Below the pieces are notes generated by a model, which was not told the origin of the DNA, did not search any database, and worked only from the letters and a program-made list of their open reading frames with translations. The position numbers were made by a program, and so were the translations under genes. This document shows, piece by piece, positions 48,359 through 57,344 of a DNA stretch of 64,000 nucleotides. The DNA lies in NCBI GenBank assembly GCA_963772225.1, contig CAVYWD010000003.1, forward strand, positions 558,001 through 622,000. Reading direction: 5' to 3'. This DNA is from CAVYWD01 sp963772225 (GTDB lineage: Bacteria > Myxococcota > Myxococcia > Myxococcales > UBA5297). Every line of letters begins with the position of its first letter. The first letter of the stretch is position 1.

Positions 48359-48777
48359 CTAAGCGCGGCGGTTTGACCTTCGAGGAACGGATCGAGTATT
48401 CCGACGTATTCGCAAAGTGAGCGACGGTTCGAGGGGACCGTATCGACGAGCAGCTTCGCGAGCGATGTACTCGCGAATGTGGCTGTCGAGTGATCCAGCC
48501 AGTGGAATGTCGTTCTTCTTGCCGCGCGGCACCATGGGCGGCATTTTGCGCTCTCAACCTGCGGAAGAGATAAGACGGCCAGATCAAGCTCCCGCCCGAC
48601 ATCCTCGTCCAGGTCCACAAGGACTTCGGTGCGGAAACGGGAAAAGTACTCGAGATACTCGCGAGCGCGCTTTCCGAAGCGAAAGCGAGTGCTCCGTTGC
48701 GTGGTTTTCCTGGTGAAGGGCAAGCTCGGCTTCTTCGAGGCAAGGGCCTGCACCCGCTGATGGACGGCCATCGCCAT
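48359..48777 (-). pseudogene. Broken unrecognised ORF
   Basis: Two plausible segments lie in different frames: FGKRAREYLEYFSRFRTEVLVDLDEDVGRELDLAVLSL (about 48650-48777) and VPRGKKNDIPLAGSLDSHIREYIAREAARRYG (about 48440-48540). Each has natural composition, and neither matches a family I recognise. The region lies between the frameshifted membrane gene and a fumarylacetoacetase-like fragment, both suggesting a decayed area. Confidence 0.3.
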
Positions 48778-48819
48778 GTCTTCGAGCGCTTCGGCTCAAG
48801 AAAGCGGCGATGCTCGAGA

Positions 48820-48948
48820 CCCGAGCCCGTTGCCCACGGTGCCCGAGCCCAGGATCTCGCCGGCGTATAGAGTCTCGCTGCGCGAGACGTAGGCGACGAC
48901 GTCCTCCCAGCGGTAATGCGCATCCACCTCGCCAAGGCGAGCGGTCAG
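48820..48948 (-). pseudogene. Fragment of fumarylacetoacetate hydrolase family gene
   Basis: A minus-strand frame reads YRWEDVVAYVSRSETLYAGEILGSGTVGNGLG. This matches the C-terminal part of FAH-family proteins (EEIIAHVSRSETLxPGEFFGSGTVGGGCG), including the conserved SGTVGxG loop. Nothing else of the gene is present, and the homology stops near 48820. It is a decayed remnant; the enzyme would have acted on aromatic catabolites. Confidence 0.6.
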
Positions 48949-49015
48949 CAGCGCGAGGCGGTGAGGCCGCGCCCGGCCCCGACCTGGCGGCGCGGGCGCG
49001 ACTTCACCGGACCGC

Positions 49016-50629
49016 CTACGTGCACTGGCCGTTCTGGCACGTCTGCGGCGACTGGCACTGCGAGTCGCTCGTGCAGCCGACCTGGCACGTGCCGCCCTTG
49101 CAGATCTTCCCGGTGCCGCACTGCGAGTCGGCGGTGCAGCCGGTCTTGCATTGGCCGCTCTGGCAGATCTGCCCGGTGGTGCATTGCGAGTCGCTCACGC
49201 AGCCCGGCGCGCATTGGCCGTTGATGCAGAGGTTGCCGGGGGTGCACTGGCTGTCGCTGACGCAGCCCGGCTTGCAGGCCCCTCCCTGGCAGAGGTCGCC
49301 GGTCGGGCACTGGGCGTCCTCGACGCAGCCCATTGCGCACGCGCCCGATCGGCACACCTGGCCCGATGGGCACTGCGAGTCGCCGGCGCACCCGGGCGCG
49401 CAGCCGCCGTCGACGCAGAGGTCGCCCGATGGGCACTGGCTGTCGGCGGCGCAGCCCACGACGCAGGCGTGGTTGCGGCAGACCTTGCCGGCGCCGCACT
49501 GTGTGTCGGAGGTGCAGCTCGCGTAGCAGCGGCCCGCCTGGCAGACCTGGCCCGAGCCGCACGCCGCGTCGTCGGCGCAGCCGGGCACGCAGCCTCCGGA
49601 GTCGCAAATGACATTGGTGCCGCTGCACTGCGTGTCCTGCTGGCAAGCGGCGCGGCAGTGGCCGCTCAGGCAGACGTCGCCGGAGGCGCAGGTGGTGGCG
49701 TCGGTGCACGCTGCGCCGCAGATGCCGTCCTGGCAGTAGGTGCCCGAGGCGCAGCCCGAGTCGGCGGTGCACGGGGTGCGGCAGATGCCCGCGCGGCAGA
49801 CCTGCCCCGTCCCGCACGCGGAGTCAGCGGTGCACCCGGCGCAACACCTTCCGGACTGGCAGACTTCGCCCGAGCTGCAATTGGAGTCCTTCTGGCACGC
49901 GGAGACGCACCGGCCCGACTGGCACAGCAGCTCCAGGGCGCACTGGCTGTCAGCGGTGCAGGCGGCGGTGCACAGCCCCGACGAGCAGTAGTCGCCGGCG
50001 GGGCAGTCCGCGTCGGCCGAGCAGGTCGTGCGGCAGTAGCCCCGGGTGCAGGTCGAGCCCGAGGGGCAGTCGGAGGCCGAGGCGCAGGGCGTGAGGCCGC
50101 CGCCGGAGGCGCAGATGTGGTTCGTGCACGTGGAGCCGGTGGGGCAGCCCGAGTCGGCGACGCAGATGATGCCGCAGATGCCGTTGACGCAGTCCTCGCC
50201 GGTGGCGCACTGCGCGCTCGCGGTGCAGCTCTGGGAGGAGACCACGCAGGCTCCCTGGACGCAGCGGAGGCCCGTGCCGCACGAGGCGTCGGTCGTGCAC
50301 GCGGTCAGGCACTGGCCCACCCGGCATCGCTGCGTCGACGAGCAGTCGCCGTCGGACGTGCAGCGGCCGGGGGTGCACTGGGAGTGGATGCACCATTCCG
50401 TCGGAGCGCAGTCGGTGCTCGAAGTGCAGGAGGTGGGCGGTGCCCCGTCGACGCAGGTGAACTGGTCGTTGCAGTGGCGGTTCGACCCGCAGTCGCTGTC
50501 GAAATAGCACGACGTATTTCCGCAATCGTCGCCACAAGAGTGGTGATGGTGGTCGTCGACCAGGCATACGCAGCCTGGTACCACCGCCGCACCGACGAGG
50601 AGCGGCAGGAGCGCGAGTCTCTTGGTCAT
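49016..50629 (-). CDS. Large Cys-rich repeat lipoprotein
   Basis: The protein has 537 residues from ATG 50629 (GGAGAAG upstream). The lipoprotein signal is MTKRLALLPLLVGAAVVPGC, then a His-rich DDHHHH. It continues with about 23 copies of a ~21-residue unit, CxxDxxCxxGxxCxxGxCxxxC (for example GCTADSACGTGQVCRAGIC). Each unit has the even cysteine pattern of disulfide-knotted extracellular modules. The protein is probably anchored at the cell surface or in the periplasm. Nearly half of the sequence is Cys, Asp, Ser and Gly. Its function is unknown; similar proteins are abundant in myxobacteria. Confidence 0.88.
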   Translation of the reverse strand: MTKRLALLPLLVGAAVVPGCVCLVDDHHHHSCGDDCGNTSCYFDSDCGSNRHCNDQFTCVDGAPPTSCTSSTDCAPTEWCIHSQCTPGRCTSDGDCSSTQRCRVGQCLTACTTDASCGTGLRCVQGACVVSSQSCTASAQCATGEDCVNGICGIICVADSGCPTGSTCTNHICASGGGLTPCASASDCPSGSTCTRGYCRTTCSADADCPAGDYCSSGLCTAACTADSQCALELLCQSGRCVSACQKDSNCSSGEVCQSGRCCAGCTADSACGTGQVCRAGICRTPCTADSGCASGTYCQDGICGAACTDATTCASGDVCLSGHCRAACQQDTQCSGTNVICDSGGCVPGCADDAACGSGQVCQAGRCYASCTSDTQCGAGKVCRNHACVVGCAADSQCPSGDLCVDGGCAPGCAGDSQCPSGQVCRSGACAMGCVEDAQCPTGDLCQGGACKPGCVSDSQCTPGNLCINGQCAPGCVSDSQCTTGQICQSGQCKTGCTADSQCGTGKICKGGTCQVGCTSDSQCQSPQTCQNGQCT

Positions 50630-51320
50630 TGGGTCTTCTCCGAGAAAGACGAATGGAGCAGAAAGGCGCTCCGCATTTAGCAACCGTTGTGCCACGACGG
50701 CGGCGCGGCCAACCTGCGGCAGTCCCTCAAAAACCGGCTGGCTCGCGGCGCGATGGAAAGCCGGCGGACCCTCCGAGAACGACAGGCCAGTCAGCATCCC
50801 TCGAAGCCGAGCAAGCGTGACCTCGACGCTGCCGCCGAGGTTCCATCCACGCGGGGGAAGCGCGGCGGTATGTTCACCGGAGAGCATTCGCCCTGGATGA
50901 CCCGAAAGATTCTTAATATGTCGCTGAAAATAAAGACCGCTCGCTCCTCGGGGCCGGCCGAGGAGCGAGCGGAGGAAGCCCACCGATTGGGCCCCCAACC
51001 ATCTTTCGAATCGGGCGCGCACTCATTCCACGGACTTTGCGCGCCGCGATTGCCGCCAGGGCGCTCGCTCGAGGGGCTCCAGGAGCGCCGGGGTGATTGC
51101 GGCCTTGCGTGCCCTGATGAATTAGCAACCCATGTGCCACGCGGCTCGCGCGCCGGAATTGTCGCCCAAGAGCTCATGCGGACTGGGCAATCGATTGAAA
51201 GCCCGCGGGCAGGACAAAGGCTTTGCGCGGCCGTTTTCGGACAGCGCTGTCAGACCGTGTGAGGGCGATCACTCGAGAAGCCCGCGCGCTCCGTGAGGGA
51301 GATCACGCGGGAAACGCCCG
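50630..51320. other. Intergenic stretch of ~690 bases
   Basis: This separates the Cys-rich lipoprotein gene from the GMC operon; both are on the minus strand. It must hold the lipoprotein promoter. Apart from the hairpin at 50937-50972, I see no gene; open frames are basic or Arg-rich. A palindromic-looking GCGGGCTTCTCGAGTG block near 51270 was not interpreted. Confidence 0.45.
50937..50972 (-). terminator. Intrinsic terminator-like hairpin
   Basis: CCGCTCGCTCCTCGG and CCGAGGAGCGAGCGG form a perfect 15-bp stem around GGCCGG. Read on the minus strand, the hairpin is followed by TCTTTATTTTC, a T-rich tract as expected of a rho-independent terminator. It lies 350 bases after the GMC gene stop and would end transcripts coming from that operon before the lipoprotein gene. 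Confidence 0.65.
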
Positions 51321-52973
51321 TCACTCGATTTCGCGGCGCAGAAAGCGGCCGCGGATGGCGTCGGCGACGCGAAAGCTGTTGGCCAGGATGGTGGGCGTGG
51401 CCGGGACGCCGCCCGACGTCGGCATGAAGCTGCCGTCGGTGACATAGAGGTTCTTCACCTCGTGCGCCTGGCAGTTTCTGTCCAGCACCGAACGCGACGG
51501 GTCGTCGCCGAAGCGGCAGGTGCCGTGCTGGAGGTGAAAGGTGGTGGTGCCCCACGTCCAGGCGGTGACGCGCTTGGGCGCGGGCCGCATGGCGCGGAAG
51601 ACCTCGATGCCTCGCTTGACCATGGCGGTGTTGGTCGCCACGTCAGCGGGGTGATGCTTCAGGTGAATGCGCGCCGCCGAAAGGCCCCAGCGGTCCTTCA
51701 CCTCGGGGTCGAGGTCGACGAATGCGCCTCGCCAGGGCAGGAACTCGCCGAAGATCTCCACTTCCATCCAGAGCTCGTCGTGGAAGTACTTGTGCATCCG
51801 GTCTTTGAGGGCCTGGCCCCAGAGCGCGCTTTCGGAATCCTTGAAGAGCCGGACCGCGGCGTTGATGGGGTTCACGTGGTGGAGAATGAAGTTGTACGTC
51901 CCGCCTTTGGGCAGGACGAGGCCGGACTTCTCCATCCAATAATCGTCCTGAATAGAGCGCTGCAGGAACGGCAGCTCCATGTCCCTGGGGCCCAGACGCG
52001 CGATGAGCTCGGCGCGGTCGAAGATGGCCGTCGCCTTGCCGAAGGTGGAGAACGTGAGGTTCTTGCCCACCAGCCCGCTGCCGTTGGCGAGCCCGGAGAG
52101 CAGCCACAGCCGCGCGCTCTGGACGGCGCTCGCTGCGAGCACCACCACGCGCGCCAAGACCCGCCGGACGTCGCCCTTCTCGTCCCGGTACTCGACGCCG
52201 CTCGCCCGGCCCTGTCCGTCCACCAGGATGCGCGTGACCATGGCCCGCGGGCGGATCTCGCAGCGGCCGGTCGCCTCGGCCTCGGGGATGAGCGTCGCGA
52301 GCACGCTCGACTTCGAGGTGTTCTCGCAGCCGTAGTCGCCGCAGAAGCCGCACAGGTTGCACGCCGGCCGGTTGCCGTACGCCCGCGTGAGGACCGCGCG
52401 CGGCGTAGGGAAAGGGTGGAGCCCCAGGCCGCGCGCCGCCTCGTCCACGAGCTGTGCCGCGGGGTGCGGCTTGAGGGGCGGCAACGGGTACGGGCGCCGC
52501 GGCGGGTCGAACGGGTTCGTCCCCGCCCGCCCCGAGACGCCCATCTTCACCTCGACGAGGTCGTAGTAGGGCGTGAGCTCGTCCAGGGTGATGGGCCAGT
52601 CGGCCAGATCGGCGTCGGCGAGGCCGCCCGTCAGCGTGGCGAGCTTCAGGTCGCTCTCTTTGAAGCGATAGGTGAAGCCGCTCATGTGGACGGTGGCCCC
52701 GCCCACGCAGGTCCCCGTCCAGCCCTCGCGCGTGCGCCGCGCTTTTAGATCGTCGCCCTTGACGAGCGTGTTCGGGTCCTCGCTCGGGTACGGCGCCCAG
52801 AAATCGCGCAGGCAGATGGCGACCTCGTCGTGGACGAAGTCGCGCAAGGCGTAGTACGGGCCCTTGTCCAGCATCACCACCCGCGCGCCCGCCTGCGCGA
52901 GCGTCAGCGCGACCGGCGCGCCGCCCGCGCCGCTCCCGATGACCACCACGTCCGCCTGGTCCGCCGCAGCCAT
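51321..52973 (-). CDS. GMC family oxidoreductase
   Basis: The protein has 550 residues from ATG 52973, which shares its A with the preceding stop (TGATG). The FAD-binding start is VVVIGSGAGGAPVALTLAQAGARVVMLDKG. Four cysteines cluster in CNLCGFCGDYGCENTSKS, a feature of a GMC subgroup that includes gluconate/sorbosone-type dehydrogenases. The C-terminal GMC part has HGTCRFGDDPSRSVLDRNC and VYVTDGSFMPTSGGVPATPTILANSFRVAD-like blocks. It probably oxidises a sugar or alcohol in the periplasm, exported with its Tat-signal-bearing partner. It is the last gene of a four-gene coupled operon. Confidence 0.88.
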   Translation of the reverse strand: MAAADQADVVVIGSGAGGAPVALTLAQAGARVVMLDKGPYYALRDFVHDEVAICLRDFWAPYPSEDPNTLVKGDDLKARRTREGWTGTCVGGATVHMSGFTYRFKESDLKLATLTGGLADADLADWPITLDELTPYYDLVEVKMGVSGRAGTNPFDPPRRPYPLPPLKPHPAAQLVDEAARGLGLHPFPTPRAVLTRAYGNRPACNLCGFCGDYGCENTSKSSVLATLIPEAEATGRCEIRPRAMVTRILVDGQGRASGVEYRDEKGDVRRVLARVVVLAASAVQSARLWLLSGLANGSGLVGKNLTFSTFGKATAIFDRAELIARLGPRDMELPFLQRSIQDDYWMEKSGLVLPKGGTYNFILHHVNPINAAVRLFKDSESALWGQALKDRMHKYFHDELWMEVEIFGEFLPWRGAFVDLDPEVKDRWGLSAARIHLKHHPADVATNTAMVKRGIEVFRAMRPAPKRVTAWTWGTTTFHLQHGTCRFGDDPSRSVLDRNCQAHEVKNLYVTDGSFMPTSGGVPATPTILANSFRVADAIRGRFLRREIE

Positions 52974-53542
52974 CAGTCGTTGAACCCTTCTTCCGGGTGG
53001 ACGATCCGCTGGAGCGTCTTGGGCGACCACCAGCACGCCTTGAAGCCGATGAACTCCCAGCCCACGCCGTTCCGGTTCCCGCCGTATTTCGGGTCGCCCA
53101 GAAACCCCTCCAGCGTCAGCGTCACCAGCCGGCCGAAGAACCCGGCACCGTCGAAGCCTGAGCCCTTCACTTCGCCCTTCTGGAAGCGCTTGAGGACCGC
53201 GTCCTGCGCCTCGCCCGCGCAGGCGGCGAAGTCTTTGCCGTGCATCTCATGTGCGACCCGGTCGAGGTGCTGGACCGCGAGCGAGAACTCCTTCTTCACG
53301 CCGGCGAAGACGCGGTCCTTGGCCATCCAGTAGCGCATGTGGTCGACCACGCCGGCCTCGACGGCTCCGGGCAGCACCCGTTCCATGGCCGCCGAGAGCG
53401 CCCGAAGCTCGGCGGGGTTGAAGGGCGCCTCGGGTCTTCCGGCCTCAGGCTCCTTGCGGCGGCAGCCGAGGGCGCCAGTCACCGCGCCCGCCGAGGCGAG
53501 GCCGAAGAAGCCGACCAGGACCTGCCTGCGACTGCACTTCAT
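52973..53542 (-). CDS. Gluconate 2-dehydrogenase subunit 3 family protein
   Basis: The protein has 189 residues from ATG 53542. The N-terminus MKCSRRQVLVGFFGLASAGAVTGALGC combines a twin-arginine-like SRRQVLVG motif with a lipobox-like GALGC. The rest matches the subunit-3 family (LSAAMERVLPGAVEAGVVDHM, FGRLVTLTLEGFLGDPKYGGNRNGVGWEFIGF). Such subunits carry the GMC catalytic subunit through Tat export. Start and stop overlap both neighbours, giving full translational coupling. Confidence 0.88.
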   Translation of the reverse strand: MKCSRRQVLVGFFGLASAGAVTGALGCRRKEPEAGRPEAPFNPAELRALSAAMERVLPGAVEAGVVDHMRYWMAKDRVFAGVKKEFSLAVQHLDRVAHEMHGKDFAACAGEAQDAVLKRFQKGEVKGSGFDGAGFFGRLVTLTLEGFLGDPKYGGNRNGVGWEFIGFKACWWSPKTLQRIVHPEEGFND

Positions 53543-54507
53543 AAGGTCGCTCCCGAGGCGCCGTGGCAGGCCGCGCACGCGCCGCGCTGCTCCTCCACGA
53601 AGGGACAGGCCCCGCCGAGCTCGCCCGGCGTGGGGACGGCCTCAGCGTGGCAGCTCGCACAGGCGAGCGAGTCCTTGTGCGCCTCGATGTAGACACATCG
53701 ATGGCCGAGCCGCCCGCTCGCTTTGCCCGCGGGGCCCGCGTGGCAGGAGGCGCACGGGAGCTCGGCCAGCGCCGCGCGCTTCGCCCGGGCGCTGCAGTCG
53801 CCGCGGTCAGCGGTGGGGAGCGCCAAGCTCTCCAGGAAGACGAGCAGATCTTCGAGCGAGCCCGGGTCGGCCGCGAAGGTGTGCGCGAACGATGGCATGG
53901 TCGAGCCCTTCTGACGGCGCGAGGGCTCGAGGAGCGCGATTTCGAGGTAGGCAGGGCTCTTGCGGCCGATGGCGCGCAGGTCCGGCCCGAAGTCCCAGCC
54001 GCCGCGCCCGTTCCCCTGGAGCGGGTGGCAGACCGCGCAGCCCAGCTCGGTGAAGAGCGCGGCGCCGCGGGCGAGGTGCTCCATGCCCGGGCGGTCGCCG
54101 GGCACGTGGCACTGGGCGCAGCTCGCCTGCAGGTGCGGGCCCTTCAGGCGTGGGTCGGGGCGGTCGGTCCCGGGCGCGGCGTGGGCCGCGTGGGCCGTGA
54201 GCGCCCGCGGCGAGCCGCCGTGGCAGGCGCCGCAGCCCATCCGCTCCGGCGGATGTCGCGCCAGGGACAGCGAGTGGCCGCCGGCGAGCCCGGCCTTCGG
54301 GTGGCACGTCAGGCAGCGGTCGACCTGGCCCTGACAGGTCTCCACCTGCGCGATGCCGCGCCCGGCGCCGGCCCGCTCTTGGACAAGCCGCCACTCGGGG
54401 CGCGCGGCACGCGCCAGGGCCACGCCGATCACCGCCGCGAGGGCGATGGCCGCGGCCGTGAGGGCGCCGCGCCACCTTCGCGCGGAGGTCGCGAGGTCAG
54501 TCGGCAC
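53539..54507 (-). CDS. Heptahaem c-type cytochrome
   Basis: The protein has 322 residues. One N-terminal hydrophobic segment (LTAAAIALAAVIGVALARA) acts as signal or anchor. Seven CxxCH haem motifs are visible: CLTCH, CGACH, CAQCH, CAVCH, CASCH, CASCH and CAACH. The central part around CAVCH (FTELGCAVCHPLQGNGRGG ... MPSFAHTF ... LVFLESL) looks like a mono-haem cytochrome c fold with a Met ligand. The others are multihaem-type. It probably links the GMC dehydrogenase to the cytochrome b subunit. It overlaps the genes on either side. Confidence 0.9.
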   Translation of the reverse strand: MPTDLATSARRWRGALTAAAIALAAVIGVALARAARPEWRLVQERAGAGRGIAQVETCQGQVDRCLTCHPKAGLAGGHSLSLARHPPERMGCGACHGGSPRALTAHAAHAAPGTDRPDPRLKGPHLQASCAQCHVPGDRPGMEHLARGAALFTELGCAVCHPLQGNGRGGWDFGPDLRAIGRKSPAYLEIALLEPSRRQKGSTMPSFAHTFAADPGSLEDLLVFLESLALPTADRGDCSARAKRAALAELPCASCHAGPAGKASGRLGHRCVYIEAHKDSLACASCHAEAVPTPGELGGACPFVEEQRGACAACHGASGATL

Positions 54508-55843
54508 GGGGCCAGGCCTCCCAGGGCCAGGTGAGCGCCCACCCGGGTCCGCGGCACAGGCCCACGCCCAGCGCGCCGACGACGGCCACCGCCAGGACGG
54601 CCAGGAGCGCGAGGCAGGCGACGCGCGTCGAGCCGGTCGCGAGGCCGCTGGCGACGAACGCGGCGAGCGCGGCGGCGAGCATCCCCGCGGCGGGGTTCAA
54701 AAGGTCGGGCGCCGGGAGGGCCGCGCCGGAGGCGCCCAGCGCCGTCAGCCCCGCGAACGCCAGCGCGCCGAAGAGCGCGGAGAGCGCCACCGCGCCAAGA
54801 CCTTGGGCGCCCTCGAGCCAGCGGCCCGCCCCCGCGTCCTCCCGATCCGCGAAGGGGAGGCCGAGGAGCGCCAGAGCGAGCGCGGCGGGAAAGAGGAGGC
54901 CGCCGGCGAGGGCCGAGGCGCTGACCAGCTCTTGGAGCCACAGGAAGTACCAGGGCGCCTTCTCCGGGTCGGACGGCACGTGGAGATTGGCAGGAGGGCC
55001 GAGCGATGCCGGGAAGAGGAGCGCCGCCAGCCCCGCGAGGGCGGCGAGGGCCACGGCGAGCGCCGCCTCGCGCAGCACCAAATGCGGCCAGGCGCTGATG
55101 AGGCCGTCGCCCCGGCGCGTGCCCGCGAGCCCGCCGTCCTTGCGGAGGCGGAACAGGTGCAGCGCCGCGAGGGCGGCGATCGCGGCCGGCAGGACGGCCA
55201 CGTGGAGCGTGTAGAAGCGCAGGAGCGTCGCCGCGCCGACGGCGGGGCCGCCCAGGAGCAGCCGCTTGGCGAAGGGGCCAGCGAGCGGGACGTGGTCGAA
55301 CAGCGCGGCGCTCACGTTCACGGCCCAATATGAGAGCTGGTCCCAAGGCAGGAGGTAGCCGGTGAAGGCGAGCGCAAGCGTCGCGCCGAAGAGCCCCAGG
55401 CCGACGAGCCAGTTGAGCTCGCGCCGCCGGTAGGAGGCGGTGGCGGCGACGCGCGCGAGGTGGAGCGTGGCCGAAAGGACCATGGCGTGCGCCGACCATC
55501 GGTGGAGCGCGCGCAGGAAGGAGCCCAGCGCCGCCGCGTGCTCCAGGTCCTGCATCGAGCCGTAGGCGCCCTGCGGCGTGGGCGCGTAGTAGGCCATCAG
55601 GAGCCCGCCGGTGGCGCCGAGGATGAGGAACAGTGTGAGCGAGGCGATCCCCAAGCCGAACGTCGAGGAGAGCCGCAGCGTGCGCTCCGAGACCTGGAGC
55701 GCGTGGAGGTGGCCCCAAAAGCCGCGCCTCAGGGGTCGCGCCGCGACCTCTCCGTCCGGCTCCGCGCCCGGCGACAGGGCTCGGCCCAGGTTTGCGGGGA
55801 GCTCGCGGGCGCTCTGTAGAAGCGAGGCGAAGAAGGGCGTCAT
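54497..55843 (-). CDS. Cytochrome b (b6-type, fused with subunit IV-like part)
   Basis: The protein has 448 residues from ATG 55843. The haem-ligand histidines are His114/His128 (HRWSAHAMVLSATLH) and His214/His229 (HVAVLPAAIAALAALH); 13 and 14 intervening residues is the spacing usually quoted for cytochrome b6 rather than mitochondrial b. Membrane segments continue into a C-terminal subunit-IV-like half with LHVPSDPEKAPWYFLWLQEL, the PEWY-region equivalent. It would move electrons between quinone and the haem chain. No Rieske gene is in the operon. It is the first gene of the operon. Confidence 0.88.
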   Translation of the reverse strand: MTPFFASLLQSARELPANLGRALSPGAEPDGEVAARPLRRGFWGHLHALQVSERTLRLSSTFGLGIASLTLFLILGATGGLLMAYYAPTPQGAYGSMQDLEHAAALGSFLRALHRWSAHAMVLSATLHLARVAATASYRRRELNWLVGLGLFGATLALAFTGYLLPWDQLSYWAVNVSAALFDHVPLAGPFAKRLLLGGPAVGAATLLRFYTLHVAVLPAAIAALAALHLFRLRKDGGLAGTRRGDGLISAWPHLVLREAALAVALAALAGLAALLFPASLGPPANLHVPSDPEKAPWYFLWLQELVSASALAGGLLFPAALALALLGLPFADREDAGAGRWLEGAQGLGAVALSALFGALAFAGLTALGASGAALPAPDLLNPAAGMLAAALAAFVASGLATGSTRVACLALLAVLAVAVVGALGVGLCRGPGWALTWPWEAWPRAD

Positions 55844-55880
55844 CGGGGCCTTGGCGGCGCGAGAGCCCACCATATCAAGC

Positions 55881-56096
55881 GTTGCGAGAGTACGCCGGCA
55901 GTTGGGGCTCGGGGCGAGAGCCCCGATAGAGCGAAGGCCGGCCATGCCGGCCCCGAGCGGACCGAAAGTACTTCTGCAACGGTCCATCGTTGCGAGAGTA
56001 CGCCGGCAGTTGGGGTTCGGGGCGAGAGCCTCGATAGAGCGAAGGCCGGCCATGCCGGCCCCGAGCGGACCGAAAGTACCTCTGCGACGCTCCATC
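55881..56096. repeat. Two tandem 108-bp repeats
   Basis: Copies at 55881-55988 and 55989-56096 differ at only a few positions. Each contains the palindrome GGCCGGCCATGCCGGCC and ends with CTGC(A/G)ACG(G/C)TCCATC. They sit between the cytochrome b start and the pyrophosphatase promoter, so they may influence either. They share no clear sequence with the 151-bp family. Confidence 0.8.
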
Positions 56097-56192
56097 GTCG
56101 GCCGAAGGGGCCGCTCTCAAGCGGCGCTTCAAGAGCGAGTCGCCCCGGGCGCCTTCAGCGGCCCGGGCGCTGCGGAACCTGTCGCACGGGCA

Positions 56193-56221
56193 TTGTTGAC
56201 CAGCCGTGTTACGTGTAGGTT
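56193..56221 (+). promoter_or_regulatory. Possible sigma-70-type promoter for pyrophosphatase
   Basis: TTGTTG and TAGGTT are separated by 17 bases, a fair match to -35/-10 spacing, ending 22 bases before the TTG start. The -10 is weak and the GC content makes chance matches less likely. Not tested. Confidence 0.35.
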
Positions 56222-56243
56222 CGCGCTCTCCTGGAGGCTTTCC

Positions 56244-56840
56244 TTGGCATACCATCCCTGGCATGACGTCGAGCTCCCTCGGTTCATCGAGGACCCCATC
56301 CCCGCGGTCATCGAGATTCCCACGGGCTCGAAGGTGAAGTACGAGCTCGACAAGCCTTCCGGGCTTTTGCGCGTCGACCGGATCCTGTTCTCGGCGGTCC
56401 ACTACCCGGCGAACTACGGCTTCGTGCCGCGGACCTACTGCGACGACGGCGATCCTTTGGACATCCTGGTCTTCTGCCAAGAGGCCATCGTCCCGCTCGC
56501 CATGATGAACGCCAGAATCATCGGCGTCATGCGCATGCGGGACGACAAGGGCGAGGACGACAAGCTCATCGCGGTGAGCGCCGACGACCCCGAGTACGCG
56601 ACCTACTCGGAGCTCGCCGAGTTCCCCGAACATCGGGTGCGCGAGCTCAAGCGCTTCTTCGAGGACTACAAGGCGCTGGAGCACAAGAAGGTGCTGGTGC
56701 GCGAGCCGCAAGGGCGCGCCGAGGCGCTCACCGTCCTGCGCGGCGCGCTGAAGCTCTACGACTCCGAGCGCGATCGGCTCATGGGTCCGCCGCGCGCCGA
56801 GGGCAAGCCTCCTCGGAAAGCCGCGGCCAAGAAGCGCTGA
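56244..56840 (+). CDS. ppa: Inorganic pyrophosphatase
   Basis: The protein has 198 residues from TTG 56244, chosen because GGAGG lies 6 bases upstream and YHPWHDVELP is the true N-terminus of the family. Signatures: EIPTGSKVKYELDKPSGLLRVDR, HYPANYGFVPRTYCDDGDPLDILV and KGEDDKLIAV, which hold the metal-binding aspartates. It hydrolyses pyrophosphate in the cytoplasm. The Lys/Arg-rich C-terminus (PRKAAAKKR) is an extension beyond the usual ~175 residues. Confidence 0.95.
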   Translation: MAYHPWHDVELPRFIEDPIPAVIEIPTGSKVKYELDKPSGLLRVDRILFSAVHYPANYGFVPRTYCDDGDPLDILVFCQEAIVPLAMMNARIIGVMRMRDDKGEDDKLIAVSADDPEYATYSELAEFPEHRVRELKRFFEDYKALEHKKVLVREPQGRAEALTVLRGALKLYDSERDRLMGPPRAEGKPPRKAAAKKR

Positions 56841-57344
56841 AACCAAAGGCGGGCGGAGCCGAGGCGATCTGCGCTCGGCTCTGCTCGACCGGCGAGAGTG
56901 GGCCGCGGCGGGTGTCCTTCCGCGCGGCCATTTCGCTCATCGCGAGCAAAGGCGCGCAGTGCCATGGCAGAGGGGCTCCCCATGGGCTCACGCGGCTCTT
57001 GCCCTCGCTTCGCTGCGTGCTCGGGCTGAATGGACTGGCTCGTCGAAGTTTCGGACCTTAGGGCGCCAGGGGACGATGAGGACGTGCCCCGCCTTTCCGC
57101 TCCACGCTGATCTCGCAGCCCGGAGCTCCTTGGATTCATAGCGCTCGCCAGGTGAGAACGGGGCCCGTGCCGCTGCCGGGGGCTGCCTCTTTCGCTTGGA
57201 GAGCCTCAATCTTGCTGCGCCGCCAGGCCGGAGATCGCCCGGGCTCATTGGAGCGCGCCGGTCGGCCGTCGGCCCCAGGCGCGGGCGGAGGGGCTTTCGG
57301 CCCTTGCCAGCCCGCCGCCTCGGTGTGATAGCGGTGGCCAACCC
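56841..57344. other. Intergenic stretch, no supported gene
   Basis: About 500 bases between pyrophosphatase and the outer-membrane protein gene. Short open frames on both strands are Arg/Ala-rich and lack ribosome sites. I see no repeat or RNA gene. Confidence 0.4.
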
